A stretch of DNA of 64,000 nucleotides. Origin: Pseudarthrobacter defluvii. Lineage in GTDB: Bacteria > Actinomycetota > Actinomycetes > Actinomycetales > Micrococcaceae. A program made the translations under genes and the position numbers. Under the pieces are notes generated by a model. That model searched no databases. It was not told the DNA's origin and was given only the letters and a program-made list of their open reading frames with translations. Position 1 is the stretch's first letter. Each line of letters begins with the position of its first letter. Below are positions 32,960 through 41,384 of the stretch, in pieces. The stretch is taken from contig NZ_CP066362.1 in NCBI RefSeq assembly GCF_030323865.1, positions 3,162,001-3,226,000 on the forward strand. Direction: 5' to 3'.

Positions 32960-33520
32960 TCACTCAGCTGTTGTCGACTCAAGACGTACAAGTTCTAAGA
33001 ACTCCGAACGCAACATCCCAATTTGCACCAAGTCGACATACTCTCCGTTTTTCCAGATATGCTGGCGAAGTATTCCCTCTTGAGTCCATCCAGACTTCCG
33101 AACATAAGCCGCAAGAGACCGCTCGTTAGTCGCAAGAATGGTCGCGTGAAGCCGGTGGAGGCCTGCATCCACAAAACCGAAGTCCATAATTGCACGGATT
33201 GCGGCAACACCATATCCGCGTCCGCGAACTTGCTTGCTCCCACCCAATTTAATAGCCGTCATCGCAGATCGATTACGCCAGTCTATATCCCAGAATCCCG
33301 TGAGCCCGATGGCATCGCCAGATTCAGATTCGATAATAAATCGCTTCGTGGATTCATTGCGCGCTAAAGTCTCAAACCACTGCTCTTGTCCCGCATCTGA
33401 TAAAGGCCAGTCCCAACCAACTACATTGTCGCGAACTTCTGGATCATTTGCTAACAGGCGAAGATATCCGAGATCAGATCTTTCAATCGGTCTAAGGCTG
33501 ATCATTGGTGTGCGCGTCAT
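32960..33520 (-). CDS. GNAT acetyltransferase (RimJ/RimL-like), glycan-linked
   Basis: 186 residues. N-terminal ISLRPIERSDLGYLRLL; acetyl-CoA loop around KQVRGRGYGVAAIRAIMDFGF; C-terminal NERSLAAYVRKSGWTQEG. Coupled by ATGA overlap to the initiating sugar transferase. By context it probably acetylates the 4-amino group made by the aminotransferase at 40248, giving a diacetamido sugar, as PseH/PglD-type enzymes do. Last gene of the leftward island operon. Confidence 0.82.
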   Translation of the reverse strand: MTRTPMISLRPIERSDLGYLRLLANDPEVRDNVVGWDWPLSDAGQEQWFETLARNESTKRFIIESESGDAIGLTGFWDIDWRNRSAMTAIKLGGSKQVRGRGYGVAAIRAIMDFGFVDAGLHRLHATILATNERSLAAYVRKSGWTQEGILRQHIWKNGEYVDLVQIGMLRSEFLELVRLESTTAE

Positions 33521-34158
33521 TTTGTATCTTCCGTGGCGGGTTGTAAATCATCTACGTCGGCTGCAGTCTGGTTATTCATAACTCCTTCGGAGCGAACAAC
33601 TTTAACCAGTGTCTTCCCAACCAAATTCAAGTCCATGCGCAAGTTTACCGAATCGACGTACTCCAGGTCCTTGCAAATCCGCTTACTCCAAGGCGCATCG
33701 TTCCGGTAAGTCACTTGCGCCAGACCCGTGATGCCCTGAGGCACTAGTACTCGTCTAGCCTGCTCCGGGGTATAGCGAGCGTACTGCTGCGGCAATGCGG
33801 GGCGAGGTCCGACAAAACTCATCTGCCCTAGAAGAATGTTTATTAACTGCGGAATTTCATCCAAGCTTGTCGATCTCATGAATTGTCCGAATGGAGGAAC
33901 GAGGTTCAATTCGGCTGGTATGTATCCTCCACCTAGTCGCTCAGCATCAGTTACCATCGTCCGGAACTTAAAAATTTCGAAGGTCTTACCGAAGCGACCA
34001 ACTCGCTGCTGACGGAAAAACACTGGCGAACCCATCTTAACTCTTACGAGCAGGCATAAAATTAAGAAAAGTGGTGAAACGCCTACGAGAATGAACGCAG
34101 CAAGAACACGCTCGACCCTCACTCTTCGGCTCAGATAATCTTTGCTGATTCTTTTCAT
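33517..34158 (-). CDS. Initiating undecaprenyl-phosphate sugar transferase
   Basis: 213 residues, small PglC-like monotopic phosphoglycosyl transferase: one N-terminal hydrophobic segment (VLAAFILVGVSPLFLILCLL), then SPVFFRQQRVGRFGKTFEIFKFRTM, the catalytic DE in TSLDEIPQLINIL and FVGPRPALP. Transfers a sugar-1-phosphate to undecaprenyl phosphate, starting glycan assembly at the membrane. One base separates it from the FemAB-like gene. Confidence 0.92.
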   Translation of the reverse strand: MKRISKDYLSRRVRVERVLAAFILVGVSPLFLILCLLVRVKMGSPVFFRQQRVGRFGKTFEIFKFRTMVTDAERLGGGYIPAELNLVPPFGQFMRSTSLDEIPQLINILLGQMSFVGPRPALPQQYARYTPEQARRVLVPQGITGLAQVTYRNDAPWSKRICKDLEYVDSVNLRMDLNLVGKTLVKVVRSEGVMNNQTAADVDDLQPATEDTK

Positions 34159-34159
34159 A

Positions 34160-35200
34160 CTACAACTCCGCTCGGAAAACTGGGAAGAAACTGCGCGTCC
34201 GAAGTTCGGTCAAACTGATGCCAAGAGATTGTGCGCGTTTTTCAGAGAGTATGTTGTAGAGCTCCGCGTTTACAACTACTCGACCAACGGTGAAGTCTCG
34301 GGAATGTCCACCGAATGATTCCTTGAACTTGAATAGGGGGTCGTTAGCCGTCAGTCCTCCACCGAGATGAACAGACTTGTAACCACGGTCAGAAGCCCAT
34401 CTCAGAATAGTCCAGAGCAAGAGATTGTTGGCGCCGCTACGTGCGTCAGGTGGGTTTGAACCGGAAAGATGATAGTGCACAACTCTGTCATCTGTAAGGA
34501 TCATGGCACACGCGGCTGGCCGGCCGGCAGAGTTCCTCACTTCAACGACATAAATTCGTTCTTTGAGACGGCTCACTAAGGTGGAGTAATAAGAAGATTC
34601 ATACACATGATGAGTCGCCGCACCTATTCGTCGCATGGTTTCGCCGTAAAGTTGCCTAAAACTAGAATGGCTACCCAAACTGCTTTCATCTGCTTCAACA
34701 ACCTGAGCAGTCATACCAAGCTTTTCAGCCTTCCTCACTGCGGTTCGTGCACGGCCCGCCATCGCAGTCCAAATCCCGTCAGCATCGATGTCAGTTGGTA
34801 CCTCGATCGTCTGCGAAATGATCTTGAGTTCCAAACCAGGCAACCCAGAAAAGGCCGCAACCTCCAATCCCGGATAGCTGTACGGTGGGAAGCGAAGAAA
34901 GAGAGATACAACACCATTCTCCCGCAACGCATCTAAAGTGGCGGCCCAAAATTCAGCTATTTCCTTATTGCCCAGAGAGCGATCAGCAAATATTCCTGGG
35001 TAGCCGTAGGGGCTGGACGCCTCCCATCCATATCCCTCGATAGGCGCTAGCATCACAGGTAATGACCAAAGACCTTCTTTATCGGCAGCCACGGACCAGG
35101 TCGCACCAGCGCTCTGCCCCAGTGCAAGACCATAAGCTTCTTCGGCATAAAATGTCTTAGACGGGGAATTCTGGTCAGCAGATAGGAAAACTTTCCTCAC
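34160..35200 (-). CDS. FemAB/GNAT-fold peptidyl- or aminoacyl-transferase-like protein
   Basis: 346 residues, GTG start overlapping the previous gene's stop. Two GNAT-like halves as in FemABX and BioF2 acyltransferases: N-terminal ASSPYGYPGIF, middle GRARTAVRKAEKLGMTAQV, C-terminal HLSGSNPPDARSGANNLLLW and GYKSVHLGGGLT. FemX enzymes use aminoacyl-tRNA to add amino acids to lipid II; glycan-cluster homologues may decorate sugars. No other evidence for its donor. Paired with a PLP enzyme immediately upstream. Confidence 0.78.
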   Translation of the reverse strand: MRKVFLSADQNSPSKTFYAEEAYGLALGQSAGATWSVAADKEGLWSLPVMLAPIEGYGWEASSPYGYPGIFADRSLGNKEIAEFWAATLDALRENGVVSLFLRFPPYSYPGLEVAAFSGLPGLELKIISQTIEVPTDIDADGIWTAMAGRARTAVRKAEKLGMTAQVVEADESSLGSHSSFRQLYGETMRRIGAATHHVYESSYYSTLVSRLKERIYVVEVRNSAGRPAACAMILTDDRVVHYHLSGSNPPDARSGANNLLLWTILRWASDRGYKSVHLGGGLTANDPLFKFKESFGGHSRDFTVGRVVVNAELYNILSEKRAQSLGISLTELRTRSFFPVFRAEL

Positions 35201-36258
35201 CTACAAAGCTCCTCAAGCGTCGTAGCGATGTATTTCATATCATCACTGTCATATCTTTGATCTATGGGAATAGAAAAGTGGCCCGACGGCCATGACAACC
35301 TGTCGGGAAGCATGCGGGGTCGAGGCCAGTGAACTGGGCAGTAGATCCCGCGACGAGCCAAAGCCTGTCTTAGGTTCTTTGGTCGCACCTCCGCTACCAC
35401 CAAATGCGTTGGAGTCATCATATCAATATCATTGACCACGCGAATATCGGCGATGCTCGCAACTGCTTCGCTCAGAATGGCGTAATTGCGTTCTCGCTTT
35501 CGCGCAAATTCTGAGTAGGGCAGATTCGACAGAAGCAACATGGACCGTGCATCCATTGCTCGCGGTGCAATTACACGTTCTAAGGCCTCGTTGGCAGCCA
35601 TGTACCTATCGTAGAAATTACCTCTGTCAGCTTCCCCGTCTATAAATAGTCGCTTATCGTCCATGCACTGCCAGATTTCCTCGTGAATTGATCTGGCTGG
35701 TACTTTCGTCGATTGATCATGAAACGACTCAACTCCGGTTACGAATGCCCCAGTCGCCAGCGGCAGAAGCTTTCGTAAACTGGCGAACGTGTAGTTCGCC
35801 TCAGATTTAGTTTCGTCAAAAATTGTGTGAGTCAGGTCCTCCACGACCTGAACGCCCATCTCCCGTAATCTCTTAATCTCAGTCATGTAAGTAGAATCGC
35901 GCGCATGGCCGAAATAGCGGGCAATCATCACGGCATACCCCCATCGCTCCGAACTCTGCGCGAGGCGGGCAAGGTCGATCGGATCGATCTGGAGGTTCGG
36001 CTTCATTGAGAAAAAGACGATGTCTAGGGGACTCTCCCGAAATGGGTCAAGCATGCTGTCACAGAGGAAACCGGGCAAATATACGGTGTGCACGCCTTTC
36101 CCACAGAGATCTTCCACGATGCTTCGAAGGGCTTGCCGCCCAGTCTCGAGGTAGACCGCCGGCCCGTGCTGCTCCCACGGAATGCGCCCAGGTCTGCCTT
36201 TATAGTCGCAGGGCTTGCTCGCTTCGAAGAAGCTACCCACTTCATGGTTCCCGCGCAT
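35197..36258 (-). CDS. DegT-like PLP-dependent enzyme, divergent
   Basis: 353 residues. Fold and layout of DegT/DnrJ aminotransferases: YLETGRQALRSIVEDL, VYLPGFLCDSMLDPF, VVEDLTHTIFD with the cofactor Asp, and FASLRKLLPL with the putative Schiff-base Lys. It lacks the long conserved blocks of the sugar aminotransferase at 40248, so it may act on a different substrate. Overlaps the FemAB-like gene by four bases; the pair probably modifies the glycan together. Confidence 0.72.
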   Translation of the reverse strand: MRGNHEVGSFFEASKPCDYKGRPGRIPWEQHGPAVYLETGRQALRSIVEDLCGKGVHTVYLPGFLCDSMLDPFRESPLDIVFFSMKPNLQIDPIDLARLAQSSERWGYAVMIARYFGHARDSTYMTEIKRLREMGVQVVEDLTHTIFDETKSEANYTFASLRKLLPLATGAFVTGVESFHDQSTKVPARSIHEEIWQCMDDKRLFIDGEADRGNFYDRYMAANEALERVIAPRAMDARSMLLLSNLPYSEFARKRERNYAILSEAVASIADIRVVNDIDMMTPTHLVVAEVRPKNLRQALARRGIYCPVHWPRPRMLPDRLSWPSGHFSIPIDQRYDSDDMKYIATTLEELCR

Positions 36259-36308
36259 AGACTCCGCTAGCCTTTCACAATTTTCACCCTAGAGTTCCCA
36301 AAAGAATT

Positions 36309-37571
36309 TCATAGCTGGCTCGCTCTAGCGGAGTCGGTTGCTGTGCTAGATGAGGGACTCACAGCAACGGCGCATTCTAATACGTTGCGAAACTTTGTGT
36401 ATAACTGGTGTAGGCCGAATCGCTCGCGCCCTAGCTCTGCAGATGCAGAGCGTGCTGATGCAAGCCACCCGCTATCGCTGACATGTTTGTGCAACTGTCG
36501 AGCTGCCAGTTCAGTATCATGCGCATCAAGAGAAAGACCCGCGCCTGTGGATTCGAGCAGCTTCTGTTGCCATCCGCCATGATTGATCAGCATAGGGCGC
36601 CCGGCTGCAAAAGCGTCGAATAGCTTGTTAGCAGAATTGGCCTCCAGCTCCTTGACGGGTATCACCCAAGAAGAACAAGCCAACGCAGCGGAAAGTACTT
36701 CCGGCAAATCCTTCTTCGGGACCTGTTCAAGCACGAAGAAGTTCTTGTCAAGAACCCCCAATTCGCGAGCGAGTTCAATCACAGTGCTCAGCTCGGCGCC
36801 TTCACCCATAGCTACGAATGCAAGTCTGGGATCCACCTTCTTGTAAGAGGCTGCCAAGCGAACCATGTAGTCGACGCCGTTCACCCGGCCAAACGTCCCC
36901 GTGTAAACCACAAACGGGCGACCAGCCAGTTGAGGGTAGCGACCCAGGAACCAAGACGATTGGGAATCTCCTCGACGAAAGCGATCGACATCACTCATGT
37001 TGGTAACAACGGATACTTTGCTACTAGGCACTCCGGTCGCAACTACTCCTGAAGCCATGTCGTCTGACAAGGCAATTATGTGTGTAGCCTTTGAATAGGC
37101 GACGCGCTCGAGGACAACCGCAAGAAATCGAAAGAGTGGATTGCGCAGATAACCCAACGCAATAGGCACTGACGGCCAAAGATCACGAACTTCCATAACA
37201 AACGGCACGCGCCGTCCCAGCATCGCGTACAAGGCCGGCAAAACGATCGTCAACGGAGTGCTGGTCGCAAAAATGAGATCGCCTCGGAGAGACCTGGCGC
37301 GCAATGCCGAACGAATAGCAAAGTTCAGGAAAGCTATGACTCTCTGCCTCGGTTTCATTGAATTGCTATACGGCTGGCCTATTGCATGAACCGAAATGCC
37401 CTCAATAGGCTGGACGTTCCAGGTGCTTGAAGGTACTGAAGCGTTGCGGTCCGAAGTGACAACATGGACCTCGTGGCCATCGCGGACTAAGCGGCGAGCA
37501 AATTCGTATGACCGGGTGCCGCCAGCTGAGTCTGCAGTAGTGAAATATTGATGGAGATAGATAATTCTCAT
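36309..37571 (-). CDS. Family 4 glycosyltransferase (WbuB-like)
   Basis: 420 residues, GT-B fold. N-terminal IYLHQYFTTADSAGGTRSYEFARRLV is typical of WbuB/L-fucosamine-transferase-like proteins; donor-site part VYTGTFGRVNGVDYMVRLA and later EANSANKLFDAFAAGRPML with the ExxxxxK pattern. Adds a sugar to the lipid-linked intermediate on the inner face of the membrane. The only processive-type GT in this island. Confidence 0.88.
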   Translation of the reverse strand: MRIIYLHQYFTTADSAGGTRSYEFARRLVRDGHEVHVVTSDRNASVPSSTWNVQPIEGISVHAIGQPYSNSMKPRQRVIAFLNFAIRSALRARSLRGDLIFATSTPLTIVLPALYAMLGRRVPFVMEVRDLWPSVPIALGYLRNPLFRFLAVVLERVAYSKATHIIALSDDMASGVVATGVPSSKVSVVTNMSDVDRFRRGDSQSSWFLGRYPQLAGRPFVVYTGTFGRVNGVDYMVRLAASYKKVDPRLAFVAMGEGAELSTVIELARELGVLDKNFFVLEQVPKKDLPEVLSAALACSSWVIPVKELEANSANKLFDAFAAGRPMLINHGGWQQKLLESTGAGLSLDAHDTELAARQLHKHVSDSGWLASARSASAELGRERFGLHQLYTKFRNVLECAVAVSPSSSTATDSARASQL

Positions 37572-37604
37572 GGCATACTTCCTCTGAACGCGTGGTGCTT
37601 CGCG

Positions 37605-38873
37605 CTAAAGAGTTTCGACATTGGGGCCGCGCAACTTATTGCGAGTGTCTAAGATCAGGTCGGAGGACTCGACCATGAGCGCATAGTCGATATCACTATG
37701 GTCTGTTACGAGAACTACGGCAGTCGCGGCTTGGAAGACTTCCCTGGTCGCCTCGACCGATTGGACACCATCTGGCCAGCGGTAATTCTCGACATGAGTA
37801 TCCATACCCCATACCTCCACTCCCGCTCCTTGCAGAAGCTCAATGAGCCGGAGTGCCGGAGATTCGCGGATGTCACCAGAATCCTTCTTGTATGCCAGCC
37901 CGGCAAGAAGGATTTTGGAACCCGAAAGGGCGCGCTTTCGATCGTTCAACATCAACATCAGACGCTGCAGCACATAATCAGGCATATGGTCATTTATGTC
38001 GTTGGCAAGCTCCACAAAGCGGAAATTCTGGCCGAGTTTCCTGCGTACCTGCCAGGAGAGGTAGCTGGGGTCAACCGGAAGGCAATGACCTCCAACGCCT
38101 GGACCCGGAGTGAACTTCATGAAGCCGAACGGCTTGCTGCTTGCCGCTTCAATTGCTTCCCATATGTTCACGCCTAGCTGGTTGGCAAAAACCGCCATCT
38201 CGTTTACAAGAGCGATGTTGACATGGCGAAAGGTGTTCTCAAGAAGCTTGGCAAGCTCAGCTTCTTTTGGCGACGATACCGGCACGGTAGTGTCAACTAT
38301 TGAGTCATAGAACGTCTTGACTCGACGAAGTGCTTCGGCACCCGTGCCACTCACGATTTTGGGCGTCTCTACGAACCCCCAAGTCTTGTTGCCGGGGTCG
38401 ATTCTCTCTGGGCTATATCCGACATAAAAGTCTTCGCCAGCGCAGAGCCCTGACCCAGCCTCCAGTAAAGGTACGAGTAATTCCTCGGTCGTCCCAGGAT
38501 AAGTTGTGGATTCGAGAATCACAGTCGATCCAGGACTAACGTATGCGGCCAGGGATCGCGCTGCCTCCTCAATAAAGCTGAGGTCAGGAATGCTCTCTCG
38601 GAGGGGCGTAGGAACAGTGATTACGGCGTAGTCGAAGTCCGCGGCATCCACATAATCCAATGACGCGCGATAAGACCCACTCCGGACTGCTTCCGCAAGC
38701 TCGGTGTTTGGGACGTCTTCAACGTAGGACTCCCCTAACATCAAGCCATCTACCCGGCGCTTGTCGACTTCCAAGCCCACGACCTGATACCCAACCTGGA
38801 CAGATCTCATGGCGACGGGAAGACCAACATAACCCTGCCCGATGACGACAACTTTCTGACGTTTTACAGTCAC
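37605..38873 (-). CDS. UDP-N-acetyl-hexosamine 6-dehydrogenase
   Basis: 422 residues. UDP-sugar 6-dehydrogenase family, WecC/WbpA type: NAD fold VVVIGQGYVGLPVAM, catalytic Cys in GPGVGGHCLPVDPSYL, central KLLENTFRHVNIALVNE. The GTG at 38873 is chosen because AGAGGAG lies five bases upstream; an upstream frame start at 39005 has a non-homologous N-terminus. Produces a uronic acid for the glycan, making the polymer acidic. Confidence 0.88.
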   Translation of the reverse strand: MTVKRQKVVVIGQGYVGLPVAMRSVQVGYQVVGLEVDKRRVDGLMLGESYVEDVPNTELAEAVRSGSYRASLDYVDAADFDYAVITVPTPLRESIPDLSFIEEAARSLAAYVSPGSTVILESTTYPGTTEELLVPLLEAGSGLCAGEDFYVGYSPERIDPGNKTWGFVETPKIVSGTGAEALRRVKTFYDSIVDTTVPVSSPKEAELAKLLENTFRHVNIALVNEMAVFANQLGVNIWEAIEAASSKPFGFMKFTPGPGVGGHCLPVDPSYLSWQVRRKLGQNFRFVELANDINDHMPDYVLQRLMLMLNDRKRALSGSKILLAGLAYKKDSGDIRESPALRLIELLQGAGVEVWGMDTHVENYRWPDGVQSVEATREVFQAATAVVLVTDHSDIDYALMVESSDLILDTRNKLRGPNVETL

Positions 38874-38938
38874 GCTCACTCCTCTTGATATGGCTAGCGC
38901 TGGACTAGCCGCGAAAAACATGTTGTATGCACATAGGG

Positions 38939-40207
38939 TCACAACTTCCGCGTACGTATGGCGCCCAACTCTCGACGGCTCAGGACAAGACCCGCAATGA
39001 GACAAGTGCCGTAGCCTACTGCCGAAGCTGCTGCTGCTCCAAAAGCCCCTAATAGCGGGATAAGCAAGACATATCCCCCGACGGAAACAGCCATCCCAAT
39101 AAGCTCAGCGAAAGATACAGACTTGGTCATACCATTCGCAATCATCAAACCTTGCTGCACCCTGCTCGCTGAATATATGACAGCAGCTAGTCCGAGGGGG
39201 ACGATGAGCGTCTTTGAGTCCGCGTACGAGTCGTTCAGGAAATACTCGATAAAAATTAAGCTTGCTATACCCATAAGAACTGAAAGTACAGTGGTGGCAG
39301 CCACTGCCTTGACCATCAACCCGCGCCCGCCGATCGCGCTTCGACCATCATTGCGCCACTTATTCAAGGACGCGTCGACCCAGTTCTGAATTGGCCACGA
39401 CGCGAGCTCCATAGTCGTCGCAACCACCACGTAAATGCCTAGCTGAGCGTTCGAAGCCAGAGCCGGCAGGAGCAGACGATCAGAACGTAGCATAGCGGTG
39501 TTGCCGAAAGAGGCCGGTAGAAGGTATAACCCCTCTCTGCGTATGCGGCGCTCTTCGGCACGTCTAACCCCCGCACGCGCCCTCTTTACAACAGCTACAG
39601 CAACAACGACGAGCGCAATCAAACCAGACAAACCATAGGCGAGGAACCAATGCTGCGGAGAGCTATTGGCCGTGAATAGTAAGTAGGCCGAAGCGGCCAA
39701 AAGGAAAATTTGGGTGGAGATAGACACTGTTAGGAACGGCGAAACGCTCCCACTGGCGATATAGCTTGTTCGCACGAGTCGCGCACAGACGTTCCCTACC
39801 AAATAGACCACTACCAAGAGCACTGCAACCAGCAGTCCTTGGCTATCGGGCACAGCAAATGTGGCAACGGCCGAAATAATCAGCACTGCCAGAAGGTAGC
39901 CTGGGCGAAGCAGCCGAACCAGCTCGTACAGTGCGTCACCGAAATCCGCTTGTCTGTCAGCTATGTATGGACGCTCAATGCCCAACATAGCTGCAACCGT
40001 CAGTAGATATGTAATTTGTACGAGTAGCGCAAGGTAACCTCTACCCTCCGGCGGCATTACAGTGGCTGAGAAAATGTTGACAACAAAGGCTGTCCCAGCA
40101 GTGACAAGTTGAACCACCAATAGTTGGAAGGTTGTTGATCCCTTCTTCCAAATCCTCCGCAAGCGAGGCTCTCTATGGGCGACGTCCTCATTGGGTTGCT
40201 TAGTCAT
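38939..40207 (-). CDS. Polysaccharide flippase (Wzx/MATE-like)
   Basis: 422 residues from ATG 40207, twelve to fourteen hydrophobic segments, lipid-linked oligosaccharide exporter family (RfbX-like): TFQLLVVQLVTAGTAFVVN at the first span and NTAMLRSDRLLLPAL mid-protein. A start at 40324 would overlap the aminotransferase by 77 bp and is less likely; no strong ribosome site is seen for either. Moves the undecaprenyl-linked unit across the membrane. Confidence 0.82.
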   Translation of the reverse strand: MTKQPNEDVAHREPRLRRIWKKGSTTFQLLVVQLVTAGTAFVVNIFSATVMPPEGRGYLALLVQITYLLTVAAMLGIERPYIADRQADFGDALYELVRLLRPGYLLAVLIISAVATFAVPDSQGLLVAVLLVVVYLVGNVCARLVRTSYIASGSVSPFLTVSISTQIFLLAASAYLLFTANSSPQHWFLAYGLSGLIALVVVAVAVVKRARAGVRRAEERRIRREGLYLLPASFGNTAMLRSDRLLLPALASNAQLGIYVVVATTMELASWPIQNWVDASLNKWRNDGRSAIGGRGLMVKAVAATTVLSVLMGIASLIFIEYFLNDSYADSKTLIVPLGLAAVIYSASRVQQGLMIANGMTKSVSFAELIGMAVSVGGYVLLIPLLGAFGAAAASAVGYGTCLIAGLVLSRRELGAIRTRKL

Positions 40208-40247
40208 CGCCAAGCCGCTGGCCTCTTCCCCATCCAATAGTCCAGGC

Positions 40248-41384
40248 TTACCGAGTCGAAGCAATGAACTTGCGAATGACATCTTGTACTCGTTGCAGAT
40301 CCGACTGCGACAGACTAGATCCACTCGGCAGCGTTACGCCATGCGCAAACAAGTATTCGGATGAACCATTTGTGTAGGCAAGGTTACGCTCAAAAACTGG
40401 TTGAAGATGCATAGGCTTCCACAGCGGTCTACTCTCGATGTTCTGCTCAGAAAGCACCGAAATCAAGTCAGATGGACCGAAGCCAGCCAACGCAGGATCC
40501 ACTAGGACGGAAGTTAACCAGCAGTTGTCTTGAAAGTCATCTTGGGCACCAAATATCTCAACCCCGGGAACCTGATCAAACAGAGATTTATAAAAAGTAC
40601 GGATATTCCTCCGGCGCTCGATCATGTCGTCCAGTCGGGCTAATTGTGCCCGCCCTAACGCCGCCAGCAGATTACTGAGGCGATAGTTGTAGCCCACCTC
40701 AGTATGTTCGTAATGTGCCACAGGCTGGCGCGCTTGAGTGGCAAGATACCGAGCCCGAGATGCGATCTGCTCATCGTCCGTAAGAAGCATGCCCCCGCCG
40801 GACGTAGTCATGATCTTATTTCCGTTGAATGAAAAGATCGCCGAATCGCCCCAAGCTCCTGCCGCCCTATCCTGATGCTGGGCACCCATCGACTCGGCAG
40901 CGTCAGCAACGACTGGAACATCGTATTTGGATGCAATGGCGCTGATCGCTCCGTAGTCAACGGCTTTGCCGAGCAAATCCACTGGAACAACGGCCGAGAT
41001 TGTCTTGCCCCCCGCCGTCAGATCTTCCGCAGCCTTCGCCAAAAGCGCTGGATCCATGTTGCCGGTAGCTGCATCACAATCTATAAAGACAGGTGCTGCC
41101 CCTGTGTAGGTTATTGCGTTAGCTGTAGCTGCGAACGTCATCGTCGATGTAAGACAAACAGTGCCCGGCCCTACGCCATGGGCCAGAAGCGCCAAATGCA
41201 GTGCTGCAGTGCCGGAGCTCAACGCCACAGCATGGGACCTACCCACACGCTCCGCAACTTCTAATTCGAACTTGTCGACATCAGGCCCTAAGGGCGCAAT
41301 CCATCCAGAGTGGAAGGCACGCGACATGTAGTACTCTTCCGTTTCGCCCACATCGGGAGAAGACATGTAAATCCTCGAACTCAT
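40248..41384 (-). CDS. UDP-4-keto-sugar aminotransferase (PglE/DegT-type)
   Basis: 378 residues. DegT/DnrJ/EryC1 family: MSSPDVGETEEYYMSRAFHS, ALSSGTAALHLALLA, VVADAAESMGA with the cofactor Asp, and Schiff-base Lys in FSFNGNKIMTTSGGGM. Transfers an amino group to the 4-keto sugar made by the dehydratase, whose gene it overlaps (ATGA). The dehydratase, aminotransferase and acetyltransferase order suggests a bacillosamine-like or related 2,4-diamino sugar. Confidence 0.9.
   Translation of the reverse strand: MSSRIYMSSPDVGETEEYYMSRAFHSGWIAPLGPDVDKFELEVAERVGRSHAVALSSGTAALHLALLAHGVGPGTVCLTSTMTFAATANAITYTGAAPVFIDCDAATGNMDPALLAKAAEDLTAGGKTISAVVPVDLLGKAVDYGAISAIASKYDVPVVADAAESMGAQHQDRAAGAWGDSAIFSFNGNKIMTTSGGGMLLTDDEQIASRARYLATQARQPVAHYEHTEVGYNYRLSNLLAALGRAQLARLDDMIERRRNIRTFYKSLFDQVPGVEIFGAQDDFQDNCWLTSVLVDPALAGFGPSDLISVLSEQNIESRPLWKPMHLQPVFERNLAYTNGSSEYLFAHGVTLPSGSSLSQSDLQRVQDVIRKFIASTR

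Noticed and set aside
38874..39005. Longer N-terminus for the UDP-sugar dehydrogenase
   Set aside because: The extra 44 residues do not resemble the family; the GTG at 38873 has a good ribosome site and is followed directly by the NAD fold.
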